Below, in pieces: positions 1-8,160 of a DNA stretch of 64,000 nucleotides. The DNA lies in the NCBI GenBank assembly GCA_025360585.1, contig JANYBW010000019.1:1-64000 (forward strand), given 5' to 3'. The number at the start of each line of letters is the position of its first letter. The first letter of the stretch is position 1. Made by a program: the position numbers and the translations under genes. The notes beneath the pieces were generated by a model that saw only the letters and a list, made by a program, of their open reading frames with translations, was not told the origin of the DNA and did not search any database. This DNA is from Actinomycetes bacterium (GTDB lineage Bacteria > Actinomycetota > Acidimicrobiia > IMCC26256 > PALSA-610).

Positions 1-25
1 ACAACAACCTACCGACCCCGCTCGG

Positions 26-290
26 AGCGCAGCGCAAGCAATTCAACCCGCGGTGTTCGGAGGAGCTCAGGAGCGAGGGACGAGCGAAATGAGTCCGCAG
101 ATCACTCGCCGCCGCAGCGCAGCGCAGGCAATTCAACCAGCGCAGCGAAGGCAATTCAACCAGCGCAAGCAATTCAACCCGCGGTGTTCGGAGGGAGCTC
201 AGGAGCGAGGGACGAGCGAGATGAGTCCGCAGATCACTCGCCGCCGAAGCGCAGCGCAGGCAATTCAACCAGCGAAGGCAATTCAACCAG
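26..290. repeat. 131-bp tandem repeat (two units) with nested CAATTCAACC motifs
   Basis: Two near-identical units with a 131-bp period; the same words recur from about 38 and again from about 169. Each unit carries a 49-bp core (62-110 and 194-242) and copies of CAATTCAACC followed by AGCG or CGCG, at 39, 128, 152, 170, 261 and 279. The repeat runs into the neighbouring gene: the last codons and stop of the thioesterase (stop complement at 283-285) lie inside the final motif. No convincing gene is seen in bases 1-282. A diverged copy of the 49-bp core occurs at 44028-44076. Confidence 0.85.
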
Positions 291-1146
291 CGTGCGGGCG
301 CATGAGTCCTTCTTGGATGACGGTGACGCAGAGTTTGCCGTCGCGTGAGTAGATGAACCCTTCGGCGAGGCCGCGGGCGCCACAGGCTGACGGTGATTTC
401 TGGTGGTAGAGCAGCCAGTCGTCGGCGCGTAGTGGTCGGTGGAACCACATGGCGTGGTCGAGGGATGCGACCTGGAAGGTTTCGTCGGTGTAGTTGATTT
501 GGTGGGGCATGACGGCGGTGTCGAGGAGGGTGAGGTCGCTGGCGTAGGCGACGACGCAGGCGTGCAGCAGCGGGTCGTCGGGGAGGGTGCCGTTGGCGCG
601 GATCCAGACGTGTTGTTCCGGAGGCCGGGGGTTTGGGTCGATCCATCGCGGTGCATCGCAGGATCGGGTTTCGATGGGTCGTTCGCGCTCTAACCAGGAC
701 CAGACTTCGTCGCTGAAGCGTTCGCGGTAGGGAGTGACGCGTTCAAGGAAGGTAGGGAGTTCTTCTGGGGGCGCGACGTCGGGCATTTCGTATTGGTGTT
801 CGGGGCCGGTTTCTACGATTTGGAAGCTGGCGCTGAGGTTGAAGATGGCTTTGCCGTGTTGGATCGCGACGACGCGTCGGGTGGTGAATGATTTGCCGTC
901 GCGGATGCGGTCGACGTTGAAGATGATGGGGACGCGTGGATCGCCGGGGCGCAGGAAGTAGGCGTGCAGTGAGTGGACGTGCCGGTCGGCTTCGACGGTT
1001 CGGCCGGCCGCGATGAGTGCTTGTGCGGCGACTTGACCGCCGAAGACGCGCTGCATTCGTTCGTCGGGTGAGAGGCCGCGAAACAGGTTGACTTCGAGGG
1101 GCTCAATTTCGAGGAGCTGGATGAGGTCGTCGAGAACTTTTGTCAT
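283..1146 (-). CDS. tesB: Acyl-CoA thioesterase II (TesB family)
   Basis: Hydrolyses acyl-CoA to free fatty acid and CoA in the cytoplasm. The 287-residue length fits the double-hotdog TesB family. The N-terminal half carries RVFGGQVAAQAL and the FLRPGDP region typical of family members, and the C-terminal half has the second hotdog with LDHAMWFHRPLRADDWLLY. The start is the ATG opening MTKVLDDL. The gene is transcribed divergently from the PH-like gene at 1192. Its last few codons are formed by the flanking tandem repeat, so the natural C-terminus may have been altered slightly. The physiological substrate cannot be told from sequence; a role in trimming CoA esters during lipid catabolism is inferred from the many CoA enzymes in the window. 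Confidence 0.92.
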   Translation of the reverse strand: MTKVLDDLIQLLEIEPLEVNLFRGLSPDERMQRVFGGQVAAQALIAAGRTVEADRHVHSLHAYFLRPGDPRVPIIFNVDRIRDGKSFTTRRVVAIQHGKAIFNLSASFQIVETGPEHQYEMPDVAPPEELPTFLERVTPYRERFSDEVWSWLERERPIETRSCDAPRWIDPNPRPPEQHVWIRANGTLPDDPLLHACVVAYASDLTLLDTAVMPHQINYTDETFQVASLDHAMWFHRPLRADDWLLYHQKSPSACGARGLAEGFIYSRDGKLCVTVIQEGLMRPHAG

Positions 1147-1191
1147 GTTGTTCGTGAGAGTACCGGCCGGATCCCTTCTAGTCTCTGCGTA

Positions 1192-1662
1192 ATGTCGAAT
1201 TCACGAAGCATGCGCCGACTCCATGATCTTGCGGAGAAACGCCTGGAGCCGGGCGAGACGATCACGGGGTCGTGTCGGGTTTGGTATTCGCGACCGGTCC
1301 GGTGGCAGTGGTCAGCGGCGCGTTACCGCGATTATGTGGTGCTGACTGATCGCCGTCTCATGATGTACGGAGCGGGTTGGTTTACCCAGCTCCCGCGTCG
1401 GCGGGTGCTGGCGGATCGTCTCGATGATGTGATCGTCGTCGGCCAGGATCGTCCCCAGACGTTGCATTTGAGCCACCCAAGTCATCCTTCGTTGTTGTTA
1501 AAGTTCGCAACAGATACCGCGAGCGCGACGGTGAAACAAGCAATTGCGGGTCATCGTTTCCGCGACGACCCCGTCTCGACGCCGACGACCAGTGTGCCGA
1601 AACCAAGTGGGCCGGATGCCGCGGACGCACGGGTGTTGGAAGACGAACCATGGCGGTTGTAG
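1192..1662 (+). CDS. Small PH-like domain protein, function unknown
   Basis: A 156-residue soluble protein. The sequence RDYVVLTDRRLMMY around residues 45-58 is the hallmark of bacterial PH-like domains, which are built from beta strands and often follow the phrase 'LTDRRL'. The last 30 residues are Pro/Thr-rich and probably disordered. No signal peptide or membrane segment is visible. The 3' end overlaps the start of the glycerol kinase gene by 13 nt, so the two are probably co-transcribed and translationally coupled. No function can be assigned; lipid or protein binding is only a family-level guess. Confidence 0.72.
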   Translation: MSNSRSMRRLHDLAEKRLEPGETITGSCRVWYSRPVRWQWSAARYRDYVVLTDRRLMMYGAGWFTQLPRRRVLADRLDDVIVVGQDRPQTLHLSHPSHPSLLLKFATDTASATVKQAIAGHRFRDDPVSTPTTSVPKPSGPDAADARVLEDEPWRL

Positions 1663-3137
1663 TCGCGATTGACGCGGGCACCACTGGAGTGCGGGCCATG
1701 GCGGTAGATGCGACGAGTGTGCCGTTGGCAAGTGCGTATCGGGAGTTCCCACAATATTTTCCTCAACCGGGATGGGTTGAGCACGACGCGAATGAAATCT
1801 GGTCCACGACTCAAGCGGTACTGAGCGAAGTTGTCGCGGCGGTCGCCAGCCTCGGCGAAACGATCGCGACGATCGGGATCACGAATCAGCGCGAGACCGC
1901 TGTGGTGTGGGATCGGGCGACATCACAACCGTTGCATCGAGCGATCGTGTGGCAGGATCGCCGCACGGCGGCACGATGCGATGCATTGCGAGCGGCCGGT
2001 CACGAACCGCTCATCCGGAGGGTCACTGGCCTGGTGCTCGACCCATATTTTTCGGGTACGAAACTCGCGTGGCTCTTGCACGAGGGCGGCGTGGTCGAGA
2101 ACGAACGGCTGGCGTTTGGCACCGTTGATTCGTGGATTATCTGGAATCTCACTGGCGGGGCTTCGGGTGGTGTGCATGCGACCGATCCAACGAATGCAAG
2201 CCGAACGATGTTGTACGACATTGGTGGCATGCGTTGGTCCGCGGAATTATGCGAATTGATTGGTGTGCCGATGCACTGCCTGCCGACGGTGGTGCCATCG
2301 AGCGGTCGCATTGGAATCACGGTTTCAGAAATGGCGGCTGGACTGACCGTGCCGGTGAGTGGCGTCGCGGGCGATCAACAAGCTGCGCTGTTCGGACAAG
2401 CATGTTTCAATCCAGGAATGACCAAAAATACATACGGAACGGGCAGTTTCGTGCTCACGAACGTTGGCGCGCGGCTCCCTGAGGTCGTTGATGGATTGCT
2501 CACGACGGTGGCATGGCAACTTGGCGATGGGTCAGTTTCGTACGCGATGGAAGGTTCGATTTTTGTCACGGGCGCCGGTATCCAGTGGCTGCGCGACGGG
2601 CTGGGGATCATCGATGCCGCGGCCGAAGTCGGGCCGCTCGCAGCCAGTGTTGCTGACCCCGATGGCGTTGTGTGTGTTCCTGCGTTCACCGGGCTCGGTT
2701 CGCCGTATTGGGATCCCTACGCGCGTGGGACCATTGTCGGTATCACTCGCGGCACGACTCGGGCGCACATCGCACGAGCAATGGTCGAGGCGATGGCGTT
2801 GCAGACCCGAGATGTGATCGATGCGATCACTGAAGCGTGTGGCACGCCCCTCGTTGAACTGCGCGTCGATGGCGGAGCCTCGGTGATGGATCTGATGTGT
2901 CAGTTTCAAGCCGACATTTGTGGTGTGACCGTGCGCCGAACTGCTGTACAGGAAACGACGGCAATGGGCGCCGTGTATCTCGCAGGCATTGCCGAAGGGA
3001 TCTGGGAATCACCTCAGGCCGCCGCCGATGCATGGCGCAGCGACGCGATGTTCACACCAGTTATGCCCGCCGAAGAACGCGAAACCCGATACGCCGATTG
3101 GCAACGAGCGGTGGAACGATCTCGCGCTTGGGCATGA
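1650..3137 (+). CDS. glpK: Glycerol kinase
   Basis: Phosphorylates glycerol to sn-glycerol-3-phosphate with ATP. The 495-residue length is standard for GlpK. Visible signatures are the N-terminal phosphate loop AIDAGTTGVRA, the glycerol-binding ITNQRETAVVW (about residue 75-85), the IVWQDRRT stretch, AGDQQAALFGQ near residue 240 and the C-terminal VDGGASVMDLMCQFQAD FGGY-family signature. The gene overlaps the PH-like gene by 13 nt. A convergent acyltransferase (PlsC) follows 5 nt downstream on the other strand, so glycerol-3-phosphate production and its use in phospholipid synthesis are neighbours here. The assignment rests on full-length family resemblance. Confidence 0.95.
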   Translation: MAVVVAIDAGTTGVRAMAVDATSVPLASAYREFPQYFPQPGWVEHDANEIWSTTQAVLSEVVAAVASLGETIATIGITNQRETAVVWDRATSQPLHRAIVWQDRRTAARCDALRAAGHEPLIRRVTGLVLDPYFSGTKLAWLLHEGGVVENERLAFGTVDSWIIWNLTGGASGGVHATDPTNASRTMLYDIGGMRWSAELCELIGVPMHCLPTVVPSSGRIGITVSEMAAGLTVPVSGVAGDQQAALFGQACFNPGMTKNTYGTGSFVLTNVGARLPEVVDGLLTTVAWQLGDGSVSYAMEGSIFVTGAGIQWLRDGLGIIDAAAEVGPLAASVADPDGVVCVPAFTGLGSPYWDPYARGTIVGITRGTTRAHIARAMVEAMALQTRDVIDAITEACGTPLVELRVDGGASVMDLMCQFQADICGVTVRRTAVQETTAMGAVYLAGIAEGIWESPQAAADAWRSDAMFTPVMPAEERETRYADWQRAVERSRAWA

Positions 3138-3142
3138 GATAT

Positions 3143-3829
3143 TTAGCTCGCGAGTTGGACCGTTTCGGTCGGTAACCGTTCGGCTTTTTTGGTGGCGTAG
3201 CTGTCGTCGTATTCGTAACCACACAGCGCTTGTAGTTCGAACATCAGCTCATCGGTGATCGCTCGCAACGTGAGATGGTCTTGGTCTTCATGGTGATAGT
3301 GATCCATGTCGAGCGGCTCACCGATGCGAACGGTCACGGTGCGTCCGAACCGGGGCAGCTTGCGATCAACGGGTTGGACTTCGTCGGTACCCACCAGGCC
3401 AATGGGAACGATCGGCGCTTTGCACTGGAGTGCAAGCCGGGCGACGCCGGTATGGCCGCGGTGGAGCCGGCCTGTACGCGTTCGGGTTCCCTCTGGATAG
3501 ATCCCGAACACGCCGCCGCGATCGAGCACTTCGGCGGCCGCATCCAGGGCACCTTGCGATGCGCTGCCCCCCTCACGCCGAATAGGGATTTGGCCGAGCC
3601 CTCGAAAGAACCATGCGGTCTTTTTGTCGTCGAAATATTCGGCTTTGGCCACGAACGTCACTCGACGGCCAACGACCATCGGTATGAACATCGAATCCAA
3701 AAAGGAGCGGTGATTCGCAGCGAGGATCACGGGGCCCTGTTTGGGCAAGTTCTCGCGACCTTCGATTTTGACCCGGACCATCAGGTGCATCAGCGGTTTC
3801 GCGATGGCTTTAACGATCCAATACAGCAC
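3143..3829 (-). CDS. plsC: 1-acyl-sn-glycerol-3-phosphate acyltransferase (PlsC family)
   Basis: Transfers an acyl chain to lysophosphatidic acid at the inner membrane in phospholipid synthesis. The 228-residue protein has the catalytic HX4D box in NHRSFLD (residues 39-45), the FFRGLGQIPIRR block and the EGTRTRTG substrate-binding motif near residue 114. One N-terminal hydrophobic segment could anchor it. It follows a short gene (stop at 3839) by 9 nt on the same strand, so the two probably share a transcript. It converges with glpK. PlsC-type enzymes vary in acceptor, so the exact lysolipid substrate is inferred. Confidence 0.9.
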   Translation of the reverse strand: MLYWIVKAIAKPLMHLMVRVKIEGRENLPKQGPVILAANHRSFLDSMFIPMVVGRRVTFVAKAEYFDDKKTAWFFRGLGQIPIRREGGSASQGALDAAAEVLDRGGVFGIYPEGTRTRTGRLHRGHTGVARLALQCKAPIVPIGLVGTDEVQPVDRKLPRFGRTVTVRIGEPLDMDHYHHEDQDHLTLRAITDELMFELQALCGYEYDDSYATKKAERLPTETVQLAS

Positions 3830-3838
3830 GGCCTCACA

Positions 3839-4063
3839 TTACGAGGCGCGAGCCAGCCGTTCCAGTGATTCTGAGAAAGTTTGGTCCGACATTTGGCCTG
3901 TGGGGACTTGGCCTGTGGGGACTTGGCCTAACGGAATCGGCAAGCGTCGCACGAGCGCATCCACTTCGCGCTGCACGCGGGCGTGCTCAATGATTTCTTG
4001 GCGGGCGTTGCGCAACGCGTAGTCGGGAGTCATCGAACGTATGAACCGTTGTAAGGCTGCCAT
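3839..4063 (-). CDS. Short hypothetical protein upstream of plsC
   Basis: A 74-residue protein not recognised from any family. The first 45 residues are charged and likely helical. The second half contains an exact 15-bp in-frame tandem duplication (3893-3922), giving GQVPT twice. The ATG at 4063 is preceded by an AGGA ribosome-binding site about 7 nt upstream, which supports real translation. It lies 9 nt before plsC on the same strand. The 135 bases upstream (4064-4198) separate it from the aminotransferase gene and probably hold the promoter for this pair; no clear boxes were identified. Confidence 0.5.
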   Translation of the reverse strand: MAALQRFIRSMTPDYALRNARQEIIEHARVQREVDALVRRLPIPLGQVPTGQVPTGQMSDQTFSESLERLARAS

Positions 4064-4198
4064 TGGTGTTTCCTCGCAGTGTTGTCGCGGGATTTGACAC
4101 TCGTAGCATCACCCACCCCGGTTTCTTATCGGCAACTTGCGGGTAACGAGTAAAGAAACGGGATCTGAAAACTTTATGACGCGCTACGCCGGCCAGCG

Positions 4199-5380
4199 CT
4201 AAGGGGCTTCGAGCTTCGTCAACGCCTTTTTGATGCCGCGGACTGCTTGATGGATTCGCTGGTCGTTTTCAACCAGCGCAAATCTGGCGAATCCTTCGCC
4301 GCCGGGCCCGAACCCACCACCGGGAGAAACTGCAACCTTGGCTTCGTTCACCAACATTGTGCAAAACTCGAGGCTCGACATGTCGCGGTACGGCTCAGGG
4401 ATTGGCGCCCACACGAACATCGTGCCTTTGGGTTTTTCGATATTCCAACCAATACTCGCCAAACCGTCGCACAACGCATCGCGACGTTGGCGATAGATCT
4501 CGTTGGCGTGTTTCGGATAGTCCGGCTCTTCATTCATAACGACCGTCGCCGCGATCTGAATCGGCTGAAAACCACCATAATCTAAATAACTTTTGAGCTT
4601 CGCGAGCGCTCCGACAACTTCAGGATTGCCGACGAGGAAGCCTTGGCGCCAGCCCGCCATTGAGTAACTCTTGGTGAGTGAGTAGATCTCGACTGCGCAA
4701 TCTTTTGCCCCAGGAACCTGCAAGATCGACGGCGGCTCATGACCATCGAAGCCAAGATCGGCGTAGGCAAAATCGTGGACGACAATCATGTCACGGTCTC
4801 TGCAGAACTGCACAACTTCGGTCATGAACTCAAGATCCACACACATTGTGGTGGGGTTGTGCGGAAAACTTGTGACCAGAACGCGGGGGCGGGGCCAGGA
4901 TTGTTCCCAGGCTGCGTGCAGGTTCGTGAAGAAATCCTGGCCCGGACCCATCCGCACATACTGCACGGCCGCCCCGGCCAGGATCGGGCCCCAGATGTGA
5001 ATCGGATAACTCGGCGCGGGGACGAGTGCGGTATCGCCGGGCCCGAGCAGCGCCAGCATCAAGTGACTGAACGCTTCTTTGGCGCCGATCGTCGAGCATG
5101 CTTCGGTTTCGGGATCGAGCTGAACCCCAAAGCGACGTTCGTAGAGCGCACAAATCGCTTCGCGCAGCTTTGGGATGCCCTTGGTCTGCGAATAGCGATG
5201 GTTACGCGGGTTCCGAGCCGCTTCGATCAGCTTTTCGACCGCTGTATCGGGCGACGGCAGATCGGGGTTTCCGAATCCGAGATCAATGACATCTTCACCG
5301 GCTCGCCGGAACTGCATCTTGAGGGCGTCGATGGGGGCAAACGCATAGGGAGGCAGCGCATTAATCCGGCGAAATTCCAT
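4199..5380 (-). CDS. Class I/II PLP-dependent aminotransferase, AlaC-like
   Basis: Cytosolic fold-type I aminotransferase of 393 residues, closest by eye to the AlaC (glutamate-pyruvate) and LL-diaminopimelate aminotransferase group. It has the N-terminal FGNPDLPSP, the SFPHNPTT cofactor-contact motif and the PLP lysine in [12 protein letters not shown], at about residue 237. The open frame extends further upstream, but the start chosen is ATG 5380 ([14 protein letters not shown]), where family similarity begins; the upstream extension is low-complexity and lies next to a palindromic repeat. No operon partner is visible. Alanine synthesis is the likeliest role, with substrate specificity uncertain. 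Confidence 0.85.
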   Translation of the reverse strand: MEFRRINALPPYAFAPIDALKMQFRRAGEDVIDLGFGNPDLPSPDTAVEKLIEAARNPRNHRYSQTKGIPKLREAICALYERRFGVQLDPETEACSTIGAKEAFSHLMLALLGPGDTALVPAPSYPIHIWGPILAGAAVQYVRMGPGQDFFTNLHAAWEQSWPRPRVLVTSFPHNPTTMCVDLEFMTEVVQFCRDRDMIVVHDFAYADLGFDGHEPPSILQVPGAKDCAVEIYSLTKSYSMAGWRQGFLVGNPEVVGALAKLKSYLDYGGFQPIQIAATVVMNEEPDYPKHANEIYRQRRDALCDGLASIGWNIEKPKGTMFVWAPIPEPYRDMSSLEFCTMLVNEAKVAVSPGGGFGPGGEGFARFALVENDQRIHQAVRGIKKALTKLEAP

Positions 5381-5454
5381 ACGGGTGAGATTAGTTGGGG
5401 CGGCCGTCGTATCTGGCGTCGTTTTGTCCCTGGCTGGTCTCGGCCAAACCCCGT

Positions 5455-5497
5455 TGGTACGACGTTCGCGCCCCCAGGCGCGGTTAACGCAGTACCA
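5455..5497. repeat. Palindromic intergenic repeat, copy 1
   Basis: A 43-nt inverted repeat that begins TGGTACGACGTTCGCG and ends GGTTAACGCAGTACCA. The inner arms CGCGCC and GGCGCG pair perfectly around CCCA. The outer arms pair except for two mismatches. Its left arm matches the left arm of the copy at 6862 and its right arm matches the right arm of the copy at 6928, as if the pair had recombined into a single unit. The region from 5381 to 5564 contains no gene. Confidence 0.75.
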
Positions 5498-5564
5498 AGA
5501 GCGAAGATGTGCCTGTTTTATGTCCTGGGGGTTCCTCTTCGCGGGGTCGTCGACTCGCGTGTCT

Positions 5565-6063
5565 TCAATAGTGGTTCGCCCATCCGCGCCATGAAGTCGG
5601 TTGCGCCAATGACCGGTGCCGTTGGGGCCACCCAACCCTCAATCTCTTGGCGATAGGCTCCGGCCTGCTTGTCGAGGTGAACAACGTTTTGGTATGCAGG
5701 ACTTTGCTGAATCCTGGATATCGCTGAGCGCGAGCGATCGCTGCAACTGGAGCCATCGCAGCCTCAGCAGGGCTCATCGAGGGAACCTGGTCGAATCCGA
5801 AGCCGATCACGACTGCGGCAACGATCGCTGCCACAGTCGCGCACGAAGCCCGCACCAAATACCGTGATCGCTTCGACCCGTTGCCGATTCTCGAATGCGA
5901 TACGAAATACTTCGCCCGCCAGTTCGTCGGCGGCATCTCGGCCCGTTCGACGCGCCAGATATCGATGCACTGGCGAGAAACGCCGATCAGAGATCGCACC
6001 GAATCGCGCACCATGATCAATCGAACCACGAATGATCTCGGCATCGTTTTCGGACCGTGTCAT
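5565..6063 (-). pseudogene. Remnant of ECF sigma factor fused to a membrane anti-sigma-like fragment
   Basis: Reading leftwards from 6063, one frame gives about 60 residues typical of ECF sigma-70 region 2, including RFSPVHRYLARRTGRDAADEL and the following VFRIAFENR. After that, similarity stops. A different frame continues with a hydrophobic transmembrane stretch (VRASCATVAAIVAAVVIGFG) and an Ala/Pro-rich tail resembling the membrane partner usually encoded after such sigma factors. The sigma DNA-binding region 4 is missing. The simplest reading is an internal deletion plus frameshift that fused two genes. An alternative is an expressed small protein from either frame, which is less likely. 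The element lies between palindromic repeat copies. Confidence 0.55.
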
Positions 6064-6127
6064 CCAACCATTCTTGTCCGATAGCCAACATCCGGTTCAC
6101 GCGCCGGTGGCAGTACTGTGCCGTCTC

Positions 6128-6853
6128 ATGCCTGCCATCGAAGCCGTCCTGCTCGACATTGGGGGAGTGTTCCACCTCCCCGATCCCGCCATCATCGCCG
6201 CGGCCTGCGCCCGAGCGGGGCATCCGATCGACGAATCGCTCGTGCCGAGAGCGCACTACAAAGCTTGCACCGTATTCGATCACCCCGGCGAGGATCATTC
6301 CGTCGCTCCGTGGCAACGGTGGTGGCCGAACTTTCTCACCACCTTCGCCGAGACCCTAGGTGTGACCGACGCAGAGACGGTCAAGGCCGTCTTGAAGGAA
6401 CTGTCTGCGGAATTTGGCGGAATTGCGCTATGGGGTTACGAAATCCCCGGTGCCCGAGAAGGTCTCAAAGCGCTCGAGGACGCTGGAGTGCGCCTCGGCA
6501 TCGTTTCGAATAACGACGGCGAAGCGCTCACACGACTCAAGGCCATCGAACTCGCGCAGGTGGGTCCCGGTCCGGGCATTGCAGTTGAGTGCGTCATCGA
6601 TAGCGGAGCCGTCGGCATCGAAAAGCCCGACCCGCGCATCTTCGAACTGGCGTTTATCTCAATGAAATTGCGAGCAGACCAGTGTTGGTACGTCGGTGAC
6701 ATGCCAGGTATCGACGCGGTGGGCGCGCAACGCGCCGGGATGCGTGTCTTTATCGTCGACCCTTGGGGCGACCACGAACACATCGTGTACCAAGGCTTCG
6801 AGTTCGAGACGGTCACATCGCTGCACGATGTCGCCCACCTCGCGAGCACATAA
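6128..6853 (+). CDS. HAD-superfamily hydrolase (subfamily IA)
   Basis: A 241-residue cytosolic phosphatase-like enzyme. The nucleophile motif is LLDIGGVF with Asp10, the second motif lies in IVSNND, the conserved Lys is in EKPDPRIF and the acidic metal-binding motif is in YVGDMPGIDAVGAQRAGM near the C-terminus. The Asp+2 position of motif I is Gly, as in other DxGG-type HAD proteins, so phosphomonoesterase activity is plausible but not certain. The start is ATG 6128; an upstream in-frame extension overlaps the sigma remnant and lacks family similarity. Substrate unknown. Palindromic repeats follow immediately downstream. Confidence 0.82.
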   Translation: MPAIEAVLLDIGGVFHLPDPAIIAAACARAGHPIDESLVPRAHYKACTVFDHPGEDHSVAPWQRWWPNFLTTFAETLGVTDAETVKAVLKELSAEFGGIALWGYEIPGAREGLKALEDAGVRLGIVSNNDGEALTRLKAIELAQVGPGPGIAVECVIDSGAVGIEKPDPRIFELAFISMKLRADQCWYVGDMPGIDAVGAQRAGMRVFIVDPWGDHEHIVYQGFEFETVTSLHDVAHLAST

Positions 6854-6861
6854 ACACGTCC

Positions 6862-6971
6862 TGGTACGACGTTCGCGACAGATGTCCGTAGTGAAAGTCG
6901 TACCAAGTGAGCGATCAACGAGCGGTCTGGTACTGCGTTCGCGACAGACGGTCGCGGTGAACGCAGTACCA
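6862..6971. repeat. Palindromic intergenic repeat, copies 2 and 3 in tandem
   Basis: Two 44-nt hairpin-forming units at 6862-6905 and 6928-6971. In the second, TGGTACTGCGTTC pairs perfectly with GAACGCAGTACCA, with an inner GCGAC/GTCGC stem. In the first, TGGTACGACGTTC pairs with GAAAGTCGTACCA with one mismatch. They lie between the ends of convergent genes (HAD hydrolase and thiolase), so they could also act as a bidirectional terminator, although no T-tract follows. Confidence 0.8.
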
Positions 6972-6989
6972 GGACGACGGTGAGTTGCG

Positions 6990-8159
6990 TTAGTTTTGGG
7001 GTTTTTGGCTACCCACGACCCACATTGAAAAGAACTGTGAGCCGCCGCCGTAGGCGTGGCCAAGCGCCCGACCAGTCTTGAGTTCCACCTGGTAATCGCC
7101 ACCACGCCCCCGCACCTGTTGCGCCGCTTCACCGAAACGAATCATGCCGGAAGCACCGATCGGATTCGATGACAGCACTCCCCCGCTCGGGTTCCACGGA
7201 ATGTCGCCGTCGGCGGCAGTCACACCCTCTTGGGTGAGTTTCCAGCCATCACCTTCGGCGCAAAAGCCTAGGTTTTCCAACCACATTGGTTCATACCACG
7301 AGAACGGCACGTACACCTCGGCCGCATCGAAATCCTTGCGGGGATCGCTGATGCCAGCTTGGGCGTACAGATCCTTGGCGCACTCACGACCAGCAATTGG
7401 GTTCACAGCATCGCGGTGAGCGAACATCGTCGGTTCTGAGCGCATTGCCATGCCGTGCACCCAAGCAACCGGCCCCTTCGAGGCATCGGCAACCGCTTCA
7501 GAGCCAATGACCAACGCCATCGCGCCGTCGCTCGACGGACACGTGTCGAGGTAACGGATTGGATCCCACAGCAACGGCGAAGCTTCCACCATCTCCAACG
7601 AAATGTCGGGAATGTGCAAGTGAGCTCGAGGGTTTCGCAACGCGTTTTTGCGATCTTTAACGGCAACGATGTGACCCGTGTTACGAGGCGCACCGGACCG
7701 TTCGATGTACGAGCGAATGATCGGCGCGAAATAGCCACCGGCGCCGGATGCCAACGCGGCGTTGAATGGTTGCGACACCGAAAGCCCCCACGTTGCGTTG
7801 CTTTCACTTTGTTTTTCGAACGCAACCGTGAGAACCCGCTCGTGCACACCAGAGGTCACAAGCTTCGTCGCAACGATCGCAGTCGAACCGCCAACTGAAC
7901 CCGCGGTGTGAACCCGCATCATGGGTTTACCGACTGCGCCCAATGCATCCGCGAGATACAGCTCAGGCATAGCGATGCCTTCGAACATATCGGGAGCTTT
8001 ACCGACGACGACGGCATCAATGTCGTCCCAGGTCATGTTCGCATCGGCCAATGCTTCGACCGCGGCCTCGCGCACGAGGCCCGCCATCGAGACATCCTTA
8101 CGCGACGAACGGTGTTTCGTTTGGCCAGCACCAATCACTGCTGCGCGATTCGCACCCAT
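6990..8159 (-). CDS. Thiolase-family protein (lipid-transfer protein/SCP2-thiolase type)
   Basis: A 389-residue thiolase-fold protein of the lipid-transfer/SCP2 group. The N-terminus (AAVIGAGQTKH) and the C-terminal NPSGGVLSSNPIGASG and GHAYGGGSQF segments are typical. The usual nucleophilic Cys position reads HTAGSVGG, with no cysteine, as in the aldolase-type Ltp proteins of steroid side-chain degradation. The start chosen is ATG 8159, with AAGGTG six nt upstream; a GTG at 8168 would overlap the previous gene. It follows the second thiolase gene by 1 nt, indicating translational coupling and probably a heteromeric complex. A beta-oxidation or retro-aldol step in lipid/steroid catabolism is inferred; the exact substrate is unknown. 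Confidence 0.82.
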   Translation of the reverse strand: MGANRAAVIGAGQTKHRSSRKDVSMAGLVREAAVEALADANMTWDDIDAVVVGKAPDMFEGIAMPELYLADALGAVGKPMMRVHTAGSVGGSTAIVATKLVTSGVHERVLTVAFEKQSESNATWGLSVSQPFNAALASGAGGYFAPIIRSYIERSGAPRNTGHIVAVKDRKNALRNPRAHLHIPDISLEMVEASPLLWDPIRYLDTCPSSDGAMALVIGSEAVADASKGPVAWVHGMAMRSEPTMFAHRDAVNPIAGRECAKDLYAQAGISDPRKDFDAAEVYVPFSWYEPMWLENLGFCAEGDGWKLTQEGVTAADGDIPWNPSGGVLSSNPIGASGMIRFGEAAQQVRGRGGDYQVELKTGRALGHAYGGGSQFFSMWVVGSQKPQN

Positions 8160-8160
8160 A

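Noticed and set aside
26-290. Possible CRISPR array
   Set aside because: The repeats are 131 bp with internal short motifs, not 25-40 bp direct repeats with unique spacers, and no cas genes are present.
4739-5656. Long open frame opposite the aminotransferase gene
   Set aside because: It is antisense to a well-supported gene and shows no domain.
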